A stretch of DNA of 58,109 bases from Denitromonas ohlonensis (GTDB taxonomy: Bacteria; Pseudomonadota; Gammaproteobacteria; Burkholderiales; Rhodocyclaceae). Each line of letters starts with the position of its first letter. The first letter of the stretch is position 1. Position numbers and translations under genes: made by a program. Shown one piece after another: positions 8,393 through 15,660 of this stretch. The DNA is taken from the NCBI RefSeq assembly GCF_007625205.1, contig NZ_VMNI01000009.1:1-58109 (forward strand), written 5' to 3'. The notes below the pieces were generated by a model. It made no database searches. It was not told where the DNA came from and was given only the letters and a program-made list of their open reading frames with translations.

Positions 8393-8536
8393 GCTTCGGG
8401 GATTGGTGGTTCGCGCGAACCACGCCGAAGCGAACCCCTATGGCGCCCATGAAGGCGCCAGTCGCGTTTTGAAAAGCAGGGCAAAGACCCTGGTAGCAAA
8501 CGATCTGTCGCAGCACCGACGACAGCCGACAGATCG
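8393..8536 (+). promoter_or_regulatory. Structured leader resembling a glycine riboswitch
   Basis: The gap from ctlX to the symporter remnant (8167-8564) contains no gene but has four consecutive stem-loops just before the remnant's ribosome site. They are: a nested dyad with an 18-bp perfect palindrome at 8406-8423 and outer arms GCTTCGG/CCGAAGC; TGGCGCC/GGCGCCA at 8441-8460; CAGGG/CCCTG at 8477-8492; and CGATCTGTCG/CGACAGATCG at 8501-8536 followed by ATTTT. GCCGAAG after the first stem and GCAGGGCAAAGACC after the second resemble the conserved GCCGAAGGnGCAA and CUCAGGCAAAAGGAC blocks of glycine aptamers, with several mismatches. Glycine riboswitches commonly precede AGCS symporters. A degraded first aptamer may lie at 8308-8365. 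The family assignment is tentative. Confidence 0.45.
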
Positions 8537-8564
8537 ATTTTCGTAATACAACTGGAGACACTCC

Positions 8565-9205
8565 ATGCGCTCAGTCCCAGGACACACCAAGTACGTCGCC
8601 ATGTCCGTGCTGCTCGGTCTGTTCAGCATTTCCGCGTTCGCCGAAGACATTGATGCCGCTGCGACACCTTCTTCAATGACTACCTCGGCTGGTTTGCCAG
8701 CCTGATCTTTACCTCCGTTCCGGTCGGTGACACCAGCTTCCCGCTGATCGCCGACTGGCTGCTGATCGCCGCCCTTGTGGTCACGCTGTACTTCGGCTTC
8801 CTTCAGTTCCGCAAGTTCAAGCTCGCGGTCGACATCGTCAGCGGTAAGTACACCGACCCCAGCCACAAGCATGACGGCGAGCTGTCGCACTTCCAGGCAC
8901 TGGCCACGGCCCCGCCAGGCACCGTCGGTCTCGGCAATATTGCCGGCGTGGGCGCGGCCCTGGCCATTGGCGGCCCCGGCGTTCTGGATGATCATGGTCG
9001 GCTTGTTCGCCATGGCCTCCAAGTTCGCCGAGTGCACGCTAGGCGTTAAATACCCTACGGTGCTGCCTTCCGGCGTGGTTTCTGGCGGCCCGATGTACTC
9101 CCTCAGCCGTGCTCTGGCCGAGCGTGGCATGGCCCGCTTCGGCAAGATGACAAGATGATGTTCTGCGCCTTAATCATCGTCGGCTGCGCAACCGGCTTCA
9201 TGTGA
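8565..9205 (+). pseudogene. Decayed sodium:alanine/glycine symporter (AGCS family), N-terminal remnant
   Basis: Three reading frames in succession carry AGCS similarity. The first, from ATG 8565 after a good CTGGAGA site, gives a signal-like start ([19 protein letters not shown]). The second, from about 8661, gives [14 protein letters not shown], then a transmembrane segment, then [18 protein letters not shown]. The third, from about 8984, gives [20 protein letters not shown] and [21 protein letters not shown] further shift near 9150 leads into [10 protein letters not shown] and a stop. Only about 210 of the usual ~470 residues remain, and the consensus LSGTVG now reads PPGTVG. The gene is therefore dead through several frameshifts and loss of its 3' half. 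Its substrate class fits the adjacent amino-acid genes. Confidence 0.85.
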
Positions 9206-9479
9206 AGCGCTACAGCATCATTCGAAAAACTGACAGCCTGACCTGGCCTGCATCAAGGCGGACAGAAGCACAACAAAACGACTTCCGGCCCGAAGCACGC
9301 CGCCCGCAGACTGGATAAGTGACATTACGTATTCCGTTACGGAGCGCTTTGAGACACTATGCTTGTGCCCAATGCTTCAAAGCGGGCTCAAAGTAACCAG
9401 AGGAGGTTACGAGCCTACAGTGGCAGGTCCGGACAAAACGATTCGGGCATGACCTATATAACGTTGTGGAGGAGTCCAA
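9206..9479. other. Intergenic region before dctP
   Basis: No gene and no clear sigma-70 or sigma-54 promoter can be read here. It holds the unrecognisable 3' debris of the symporter remnant and then the dctP leader, ending in the strong ribosome site GGAGGA at 9469-9474. Confidence 0.6.
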
Positions 9480-10487
9480 ATGCGCAAACATGTAATCGCG
9501 ATCGCAGCAGCTGCAGTCCTGGCAGGCCAAATCGGTGTCGCTCAAGCCGAAGGCGCGTGCGATGACGGTGAGGTGGTCATCAAGTTCGCCCACGTGACCA
9601 ACACCGACAAGCACCCGAAGGGGATCGCTGCGGAGTTGCTGGCCAAGCGGGTCAACGAAGAAATGAACGGCAAGGCCTGCATGCAGGTGTATCCGAACTC
9701 CAGCCTGTACAACGACGACAAGGTGCTCGAAGCGATGCTCAGCGGCGACGTGCAGCTGGCTGCCCCGTCGCTGTCGAAGTTCGAGAAATTCACCAAGAAA
9801 TTCCGTCTCTTCGATCTGCCCTTCCTGTTCACCGATATTGATGCGGTTGATCGCTTCCAAAACTCGGCCGACGGCCAGAAGCTGAAGGAATCGATGAGCC
9901 GCCGTGGTCTGACGGGTCTGTCCTTCTGGCACAACGGCATGAAGCAGCTGTCGGCCAACAAGCCGCTGGTCACGCCGGAAGATGCCAAGGGTTTGAAGTT
10001 CCGCGTGCAAGCCTCTGACGTGCTGGTCGCTCAGTTCGAGCAACTCGGTGCCAACCCGCAGAAAATGGCCTTCAGCGAAGTGTACGGCGCGCTGCAGACC
10101 AAGACCATCGACGGCTGCGAGAACCCCTGGTCCAACATCTACGGCCAGAAGTTCTTCGAAGTTCAGGACGGCATTACCGAAACCAACCACGGCGTGCTGG
10201 ACTACCTGGTTGTCACCTCGACCGAATGGCTCAAGAGCCAGAAGCCGGAAGTGCGTGACCAGTTCCTGAAGATCCTCGGCGAAGTCACCACCGAGCGTAA
10301 CGCCGCCGTCAAGAAAGTCGACGAAGACAACCGCCAGAAAGTCATCGAAGCCGGTTCGACCGTGCGTACGCTGACTGCTGAACAGCGCCAGGCGTGGGTC
10401 GAGGCGATGAAGCCGGTGTGGAAGAAGTTTGAGGGCGACATCGGGGCTGACCTGATGGAAGCCGCTCAGAAGGCTAACAAGGGCTAA
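9480..10487 (+). CDS. dctP: TRAP transporter periplasmic binding protein, DctP family
   Basis: A 335-residue periplasmic solute receptor with a Sec signal peptide (MRKHVIAIAAAAVLAGQIGVAQA, split here as MRKHVIAIAAAAVLAGQ and IGVAQA). The DctP-family core follows: KFAHVTNTDKHPKG, LFDLPFLFTD, and EVYGALQTKTIDGCENPWSN. The last closely resembles C4-dicarboxylate receptors of the Rhodobacter DctP type, so succinate, fumarate or malate are the likely ligands. The ribosome site is GTGGAGGAG. It is the first gene of dctPQM, with 104 bp to dctQ, a gap often seen because the receptor is made in excess. Ligand assignment is by family resemblance only. Confidence 0.9.
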   Translation: MRKHVIAIAAAAVLAGQIGVAQAEGACDDGEVVIKFAHVTNTDKHPKGIAAELLAKRVNEEMNGKACMQVYPNSSLYNDDKVLEAMLSGDVQLAAPSLSKFEKFTKKFRLFDLPFLFTDIDAVDRFQNSADGQKLKESMSRRGLTGLSFWHNGMKQLSANKPLVTPEDAKGLKFRVQASDVLVAQFEQLGANPQKMAFSEVYGALQTKTIDGCENPWSNIYGQKFFEVQDGITETNHGVLDYLVVTSTEWLKSQKPEVRDQFLKILGEVTTERNAAVKKVDEDNRQKVIEAGSTVRTLTAEQRQAWVEAMKPVWKKFEGDIGADLMEAAQKANKG

Positions 10488-10591
10488 GCCCGTGGGGCGC
10501 GAGGGCGTCCCATCTGCGCCATCCGTATGCGCGGCGAGCCTGGCTCCCCGCGCATATTTTTGGCCCAACCTTTGATAAAACGGAGAGGGAG

Positions 10592-11281
10592 ATGACTGGA
10601 GAACCGAGCCGATTTTCCCAGGCAGTGGAAAGCGCTGAAGAGACATTCATCGCGGTCACTCTGGGATTCATGACGCTGATCACGTTCGCCAACGTGGTTG
10701 CGCGCTATGTCTTCAACAGCAATATTTTGTGGGGGCTGGAAGTCACGGTCGTCCTGTTCGCCTGGCTGGTGCTCGTCGGCGCCGCCTACGGCGTCAAACG
10801 CACATTCCACATCGGCGTGGATGTCATCATCAACCTGCTGCCTCCGCCGGTGAAAAAGGTGTTTGCCTTGCTGGCCGTCGGCGCGAGCCTGCTCTTCGCC
10901 GTGCTGCTGCTCAAAGGCGCTTGGGAATACTGGTATCCGTTTGCCTCCGACCGTATCTGGATGGAAACCGACGATATCCCGATGCCGGGTTTCCTGGCCT
11001 GGATTGGCCCGATCATCAACGAGGGCGAAGCTTACGAGAAGATGCCGCGATTCGTGCCCTACTTCGCACTGCCGCTGGGCATGGCCCTGTTGGTGCTGCG
11101 TTTGCTGCAGGCGGGCTATCACGTACTGACCAATCAGCGTGACTCGATCATTGCCGCGCACGAAGTTGAAGACATGATCGAAGACGCGGTGGATGCCCAC
11201 GCAGACGGTCACCATCACAACTCGGACCGCGCCATCGCCAAGATGAATGCGGGCGCTCAGACCAACAAAAAGGAGCACTGA
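10592..11281 (+). CDS. dctQ: TRAP transporter small membrane subunit, DctQ
   Basis: A 229-residue integral membrane protein with four predicted hydrophobic segments (about residues 20-45, 50-70, 90-110 and 155-175). It contains the conserved WGLEVTVVLFAWLVLVGAAY region of DctQ proteins. Longer than the typical ~170-residue DctQ, it has a hydrophilic loop between TM3 and TM4 and a cytoplasmic C-terminal tail containing HADGHHHN. It partners DctM in the inner membrane. The ribosome site GGAGAGGGAG precedes the ATG, and its stop is 3 bp before dctM. Confidence 0.9.
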   Translation: MTGEPSRFSQAVESAEETFIAVTLGFMTLITFANVVARYVFNSNILWGLEVTVVLFAWLVLVGAAYGVKRTFHIGVDVIINLLPPPVKKVFALLAVGASLLFAVLLLKGAWEYWYPFASDRIWMETDDIPMPGFLAWIGPIINEGEAYEKMPRFVPYFALPLGMALLVLRLLQAGYHVLTNQRDSIIAAHEVEDMIEDAVDAHADGHHHNSDRAIAKMNAGAQTNKKEH

Positions 11282-11284
11282 CCG

Positions 11285-12646
11285 ATGGATCTCGCAATTC
11301 TCTTCGGCATGGTCATCGGCTTCATGCTGATCGGCGTGCCCATCGCCATCTCGCTCGGTCTGTCGAGCATTCTGTTCCTGATGTTTCACTCAGACGCCTC
11401 GCTCGGCTCGGTGGCGCAAACGCTCTTCACCACGTTTGACGGCCACTACACGCTGCTGGCGATCCCGTTCTTCATCCTCGCCTCGAGCTTCATGTCGACG
11501 GGTGGGGTGGCAAACCGCATCATCCGCTTCGCCATCGCCATGGTCGGCTCGATTCGTGGCGGTCTGGGCATCGCATCGGTGGTCGCTTGCATGATGTTCG
11601 CCGCGCTGTCGGGCTCCTCGCCTGCCACCGTGGTCGCCATCGGCTCGATCGTCATCGCAGGCATGGTGCAGGCGGGTTACAAAAAGGAGTTTGCCGCAGG
11701 TTTGATCTGTAACGCGGGCACGCTGGGCATTCTGATTCCGCCGTCGATCGTGATGGTGGTCTATTCCGCCGCCACCGACGTGTCGGTTGGCCGAATGTTC
11801 CTCGCGGGCGTCGTTCCGGGCTTGCTCGCCGGCTTCATGCTGATCATCGCGATCTACATTGCGGCGCGCATCAAGAACCTGCCCAAACAGCCCTTCCCCG
11901 GCTGGGGCGAGGTGTTTACAGCAGCGCGCGACGCCGGTTGGGGCCTGTTCCTGATCGTGATCATTCTTGGCGGTATCTACGGCGGCATCTTCACACCGAC
12001 CGAAGCGGCTGCGGTAGCAGCAATCTACGCCTTCCTGATCGCCAACTATGTCTACCGCGACATGGGGCCGTTTGCAGATGAAAACAACCATCGCAATCCG
12101 CTGTTCAAAGTGCTGGAAGTGTTCTGGCACCAGGACACCAAGAAGACCCTGTTCGAAGCGGGCAAGCTGACCATCATGCTGATGTTCGTGATCGCCAACG
12201 CGATCATCCTGAAGCATGTGCTGACCGAGGAGCGCATCCCCCAGGCCATCACCGAGGCCATGCTCTCGGCCGGCTTTGGCCCGATTGCCTTCCTCATCGT
12301 GGTCAACATCATCCTGCTCATCGGCGGTCAGTTCATGGAGCCGTCGGGCCTGCTGATCATTGTGGCACCGCTGGTCTTCCCGATCGCCATCCAGTTGGGC
12401 ATCGACCCGATCCACCTGGGCATCATCATGGTGGTGAACATGGAAATCGGCATGATCACACCACCTGTTGGCCTGAACCTGTTCGTCACCGCGGGCGTCG
12501 CCCAGATGTCGGTGATGAACGTGGTCAAGGCGGCCCTGCCCTGGGTCGCGATCATGATGCTCTTCCTGATCATCGTCACCTACGTACCCTGGGTCTCGAC
12601 CTGGCTGCCGACGCTGATGATGGGCCCGGAAGTCATCATCCAGTAA
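11285..12646 (+). CDS. dctM: TRAP transporter large permease, DctM
   Basis: A 453-residue inner-membrane permease with about twelve hydrophobic segments. Family motifs are visible: SGSSPATVVAIGSI, GTLGILIPPSIVMVVY, GGIYGGIFTPTEAAAVAA, and GMITPPVGLNLFVTAGVA. It performs sodium-driven uptake of the solute delivered by DctP. At about residues 255-290 there is a longer hydrophilic insertion (RDMGPFADENNHRNP and following), which is within the variation of DctM proteins. It ends the operon and is followed by a strong terminator. Confidence 0.93.
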   Translation: MDLAILFGMVIGFMLIGVPIAISLGLSSILFLMFHSDASLGSVAQTLFTTFDGHYTLLAIPFFILASSFMSTGGVANRIIRFAIAMVGSIRGGLGIASVVACMMFAALSGSSPATVVAIGSIVIAGMVQAGYKKEFAAGLICNAGTLGILIPPSIVMVVYSAATDVSVGRMFLAGVVPGLLAGFMLIIAIYIAARIKNLPKQPFPGWGEVFTAARDAGWGLFLIVIILGGIYGGIFTPTEAAAVAAIYAFLIANYVYRDMGPFADENNHRNPLFKVLEVFWHQDTKKTLFEAGKLTIMLMFVIANAIILKHVLTEERIPQAITEAMLSAGFGPIAFLIVVNIILLIGGQFMEPSGLLIIVAPLVFPIAIQLGIDPIHLGIIMVVNMEIGMITPPVGLNLFVTAGVAQMSVMNVVKAALPWVAIMMLFLIIVTYVPWVSTWLPTLMMGPEVIIQ

Positions 12647-12666
12647 GTCTGAGCACTCGAACAGAA

Positions 12667-12698
12667 CAAACCCCTGCCTCGGCGGGGGTTTGTTTTTT
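12667..12698 (+). terminator. Rho-independent terminator of dctPQM
   Basis: An 11-bp stem (CAAACCCCTGC / GCGGGGGTTTG, one G-T pair) with a 4-nt loop followed by TTTTTT, 20 nt after the dctM stop. Confidence 0.9.
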
Positions 12699-12821
12699 GG
12701 CGTGCCGACAAACTGGCACTGAAGCCCACCGAGCGTCGGCCGTCGTGTTGGCGTGGCCACCTACCCGACCATCAGACGCACCCCAGCACCAGCCAGGCAG
12801 TTGGTTGTGACGCGTCCGACA

Positions 12822-12850
12822 ATGCAAAACGCCCGGCACTGGCCGGGCGT
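12822..12850 (-). terminator. Rho-independent terminator of the aor-tup operon
   Basis: On the minus strand ACGCCCGGC / GCCGGGCGT with a 4-nt loop is followed by TTTTGCATT, 27 nt beyond the tupA stop. It would close the long minus-strand operon. Confidence 0.8.
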
Positions 12851-12876
12851 CCGAAGCGCTACTGCAGAACCGGGCT

Positions 12877-13692
12877 TTACTTCGCCTTGAGCGGGAAAAA
12901 CAGCTGTTCGCCGTGCAACTTGTAATCGGCGATAGCCTGATGTCCGGCATCGGAGGTGATCCAGTTGATGAAAGTCTCCGCCGCGGCCTTTTTGACATGC
13001 GGATGCTTCACCGGGTTGATCAGAATCACGCCGTAGGGGTTGTAGAGTGTCGGGTCACCCTGGAACAGAATCTTCAGATCCTGGCGGTTCTTGAAGTTGG
13101 CCCAGGAGCCGCGGTCGCTCAAGGTATAAGCCCCCACGCCCGCTGCCATATTGAGCGTCGCGCCCATGCCCGAGCCCGAGGCCTTGTACCAGGCCTGTCC
13201 TTCCGGATTCTTGCCCGCCGCTTTCCAGAAACGCATTTCCGCCGAGTGGGTGCCACTGCGGTCAGCGCGCGAAGCGAAGGCATTGCCGCTGTCAGCGATC
13301 TTGCCAAACGCATCGTCAGTACTCTTTGCGGCAGCAATGCCCGCAGGATCGGCCGCCGGACCAACCACGACGAAGTCGTTGTACATCACGTCCTTGCGAT
13401 ACGCCCCGAAGCCCTCGGCGACAAAGGCTTCTTCTTTGGCGCGGTCATGCACCAGCAGCGCGTCTGCGTCGCCGCGCTTGCCGACATCGAGCGCCTGACC
13501 GGTGCCCAGTGCAACGACCTTTACCTGAATGCCGGTGGCCTTCTCGAAGATCGGCAGAATGTAGCCGAACAAGCCCGAGTTTTCAGTGGACGTCGTCGAA
13601 GCCAACGTAATGGATTCGCCGGCCTGCACCGTCATGGCCGTCGCACTCAGAATCAGCGCTGGAAGCAGACGTTTCAAAAAGCCAGATGCCAT
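12877..13692 (-). CDS. tupA: Tungstate ABC transporter binding protein TupA
   Basis: A 271-residue periplasmic oxyanion receptor with a Sec signal peptide (ending VQAGES). The TTST motif in TLASTTSTENSGLF is characteristic of TupA-type tungstate receptors; ModA molybdate receptors differ here. Further conserved blocks are GTGQALDVGKRGDADALLVH, FASRADRSGTHSAE and YTLSDRGSW. It overlaps the end of tupC by 19 bp and is the last gene of the operon, whereas tup operons usually start with tupA. Context with a tungsten enzyme supports tungstate over molybdate, although some TupA relatives bind both. Confidence 0.9.
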   Translation of the reverse strand: MASGFLKRLLPALILSATAMTVQAGESITLASTTSTENSGLFGYILPIFEKATGIQVKVVALGTGQALDVGKRGDADALLVHDRAKEEAFVAEGFGAYRKDVMYNDFVVVGPAADPAGIAAAKSTDDAFGKIADSGNAFASRADRSGTHSAEMRFWKAAGKNPEGQAWYKASGSGMGATLNMAAGVGAYTLSDRGSWANFKNRQDLKILFQGDPTLYNPYGVILINPVKHPHVKKAAAETFINWITSDAGHQAIADYKLHGEQLFFPLKAK

Positions 13693-14393
13693 GGGAGTTC
13701 TCCTTGAATGAACTGCCGCGCCTCCACCGAGGACGGCTGGGAAAAGAAGCGACGCACCGACACATGTTCACGTACCCGGCCCCCGGCCAGAAACACGATG
13801 TCATCGGCCAGACGCGTCGCCTGACCGAGATTATGCGTTGTCATTAATATTTTTGTACCTTCCGTGCGGATCTGCCGCACGATGCGCTCCACCGCTTCGA
13901 CCGCCGAGGGGTCGAGACTGGAGGTCGGCTCATCCAGCAAAAGCAGGCGCGGCCGGGTCAGCCACACCCGGCCCAGCGCCAGACGTTGCTGCTCACCGCC
14001 CGACAATTGCCTGGCGTTATCGTTGGCCCGATCAGCCAGCCCGATCTGCTCGAGCATGGCCATTGCCGCCATGCGTCGCTCGCGTGCGCCGACCCCGCGC
14101 GGTACCAGCCCCAAGGCGATGTTGTCGATCACCGAACTGCGCAGCATGACCGGATGCTGGAAGACCATGCCGACCGCCAGCGGATCAAAGCTGCCGCCGC
14201 CCCAATCGATCACCCCTCCCGTGGACGGCAACAGACCGCAGATGGTCCGCAGCAGCACGCTCTTGCCCGCACCATTGGGCCCGAGCACCACGGTGATACC
14301 CTCGCCCGACAGGGTCAGATCCACCCCATCGAGGACAGCCCGACCATTGGGTCGAAACACCACATCACGAAGCCGCAACGGGAACAGGCTCAT
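13674..14393 (-). CDS. tupC: Tungstate ABC transporter ATPase TupC
   Basis: A 239-residue ABC ATPase with Walker A GPNGAGKS (residues ~38-45), signature LSGGEQQR, Walker B LLLLDEPTSSLDPSA and H-loop TTHNLGQA. It energises tungstate uptake with TupB in the inner membrane. It has no C-terminal MOP/TOBE molybdate-binding domain, as expected for TupC rather than ModC. It overlaps tupB by 4 bp (ATGA type) and tupA by 19 bp, indicating translational coupling. Confidence 0.9.
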   Translation of the reverse strand: MSLFPLRLRDVVFRPNGRAVLDGVDLTLSGEGITVVLGPNGAGKSVLLRTICGLLPSTGGVIDWGGGSFDPLAVGMVFQHPVMLRSSVIDNIALGLVPRGVGARERRMAAMAMLEQIGLADRANDNARQLSGGEQQRLALGRVWLTRPRLLLLDEPTSSLDPSAVEAVERIVRQIRTEGTKILMTTHNLGQATRLADDIVFLAGGRVREHVSVRRFFSQPSSVEARQFIQGELPWHLAF

Positions 14394-15094
14394 TCGAATC
14401 GACGCATCACCGAGGTGCGCAAGGCGAAGGCCCCGGCGTTGAGAAACAGGATCAGCGCCAGCAAAACCATGCCCAGCGCAATCGCCAGCGGGAGATCACC
14501 CTTGCTGGTTTCGAGCGCAATGGCGGTGGTCATGACGCGGGTACTGCGGTCGATATTGCCGCCGACGATCATCACCGCCCCCACTTCCGACATCGCGCGG
14601 CCCAGACCGGCCAGCACCGCCACCGATAGCGAAAACCGGCAATCGTGCAGCAGCACCCGCACTGTGTCGCGCCAGCCAAAGCGCAGCGCGGCCAGCTCTT
14701 CACGGTACTGCCGCCAAGTATCTTCGACCACTTGCCGGGCGATCGCCGCCATCAGCGGCACCACCAGCACCACCTGAGCAATCACCATGGCCGATGGCGT
14801 ATACAACAGGCCGAAGTCGCCCATTGGCCCGGAGCGCGACAACACGAGATAGACCACCACCCCCACGACCACCGAGGGCAGCCCCATGAAGCCGTTAACG
14901 ATGACGGCCGCCGTCTGCTTGCCGGGGAAGCTCCCAACGGCCAGGCACGCGCCCAGCGGCAGTCCGATAAACGTGCCGATCAAGACGGCCAGGCCGCTCA
15001 CCTGAAGTGAGAGCAGGACGATCTCGAACACGCGCGCGTCGAAGTCCCACAACAGCGAAAACGCGTCGGCAAACGCCTGTGAAAATCCGCCCAA
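14390..15094 (-). CDS. tupB: Tungstate ABC transporter permease TupB
   Basis: A 234-residue inner-membrane permease of the binding-protein-dependent type. It has about five to six hydrophobic segments and the EAA-like loop (around LGRAMSEVGAVMIVGGNID) that contacts the ATPase. FMGLPSVVVGVVVYLVLSRS is typical of TupB. Coupled by overlap to tupC and 6 bp downstream of aorE, so it belongs to the same transcript as the aldehyde oxidoreductase genes. Confidence 0.9.
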   Translation of the reverse strand: MGGFSQAFADAFSLLWDFDARVFEIVLLSLQVSGLAVLIGTFIGLPLGACLAVGSFPGKQTAAVIVNGFMGLPSVVVGVVVYLVLSRSGPMGDFGLLYTPSAMVIAQVVLVVPLMAAIARQVVEDTWRQYREELAALRFGWRDTVRVLLHDCRFSLSVAVLAGLGRAMSEVGAVMIVGGNIDRSTRVMTTAIALETSKGDLPLAIALGMVLLALILFLNAGAFALRTSVMRRFE

Positions 15095-15100
15095 AGCGCC

Positions 15101-15406
15101 TCAGCCTCCGCCGCGTTGCATGGCGCGATCCAGCCGCGCGATCAGGGCCGCGCGCGCCGGCAATTCGCCCGCCAAAAACTCAAATCGGGTCGCCAGCACC
15201 GGCAACGCAAACAGACCGATCCGCCGTGCCGACTGCGGTACCGCGGTGATCTCCAGGCGCACCTCGCCCGCGCTCACGCGAAAGCGCCCCGCTCCCAGCG
15301 ACTCGACGCCGCCGGGCAATGCCGCATGCAGACTCCGCTCAAACTCCTGCGCGCTGGCCCCGACTTCGCGCGAGAATGTCTCCAGTGACGGGGGGGTAAA
15401 CGCCAA
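15101..15406 (-). CDS. aorE: Small conserved protein of the AOR operon (AorE-like), function unknown
   Basis: A 101-residue soluble protein with no signal peptide, no cysteine and no motif I recognise. Residues ~40-75 alternate hydrophobic and charged residues and look beta-rich (RFRVSAGEVRLEITAVPQSA). The C-terminus is DRAMQRGGG, so like the preceding MoaD-like protein it ends in a di-glycine, possibly by chance. It starts 2 bp after aorD and is 6 bp before tupB, so it is embedded between the enzyme and the metal importer. Small unassigned proteins are found at this place in Aromatoleum-type aor operons. A role in cofactor or tungsten handling is a guess from position. Confidence 0.75.
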   Translation of the reverse strand: MAFTPPSLETFSREVGASAQEFERSLHAALPGGVESLGAGRFRVSAGEVRLEITAVPQSARRIGLFALPVLATRFEFLAGELPARAALIARLDRAMQRGGG

Positions 15407-15408
15407 GA

Positions 15409-15660
15409 TCAGCCTCCGGCCACTGGCGGCCAGATGGCCAGTTCATCGTTTTCTTCCAGCACATGGCTCGCCCGCGCGGCCGGTGGAATGAAACGCCCAT
15501 TGACCAGCACCAGATGCGCGCTTTTTTCAGGCACCCGGTACTGATCAATGACCGTCTGAATCGTGGTGCCTGCCGGCAGATCCAGATCGACGATATTGCC
15601 TTTTCGATCGGCCGGCAGGTAATCGGTCAATGACGCAAACAACTTGAACTTCAGCTTCAT
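15409..15660 (-). CDS. aorD: MoaD/ThiS-like sulfur-carrier protein of the AOR operon
   Basis: An 83-residue beta-grasp protein with the C-terminal PPVAGG tail needed for adenylation and thiocarboxylation in MoaD/ThiS proteins. LVNGRFIPPAARASHVLEEN matches the family core. It overlaps aorC by 4 bp (ATGA). In tungsten and molybdenum enzymes the pterin dithiolene sulfurs come from a MoaD thiocarboxylate, so this may be a dedicated MoaD paralogue for AOR cofactor assembly. ThiS is the alternative, but no thiamine gene is near. Confidence 0.85.
   Translation of the reverse strand: MKLKFKLFASLTDYLPADRKGNIVDLDLPAGTTIQTVIDQYRVPEKSAHLVLVNGRFIPPAARASHVLEENDELAIWPPVAGG

Noticed and set aside
9206-9479. 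Sigma-54 promoter for dctPQM
   Set aside because: TGGCAG and TGGCCT are present but neither has TGC at the right -12 spacing, and no dctBD-type regulator is in the window.
11390-12760. A minus-strand frame of 456 codons antisense to dctM
   Set aside because: Extreme Asp/His/Arg composition, no domain; shadow of the permease gene.
13674-14393. Molybdate (ModC) or sulfate importer ATPase
   Set aside because: No C-terminal MOP/TOBE domain, and the receptor carries the TTS motif of tungstate TupA, next to a tungsten enzyme.
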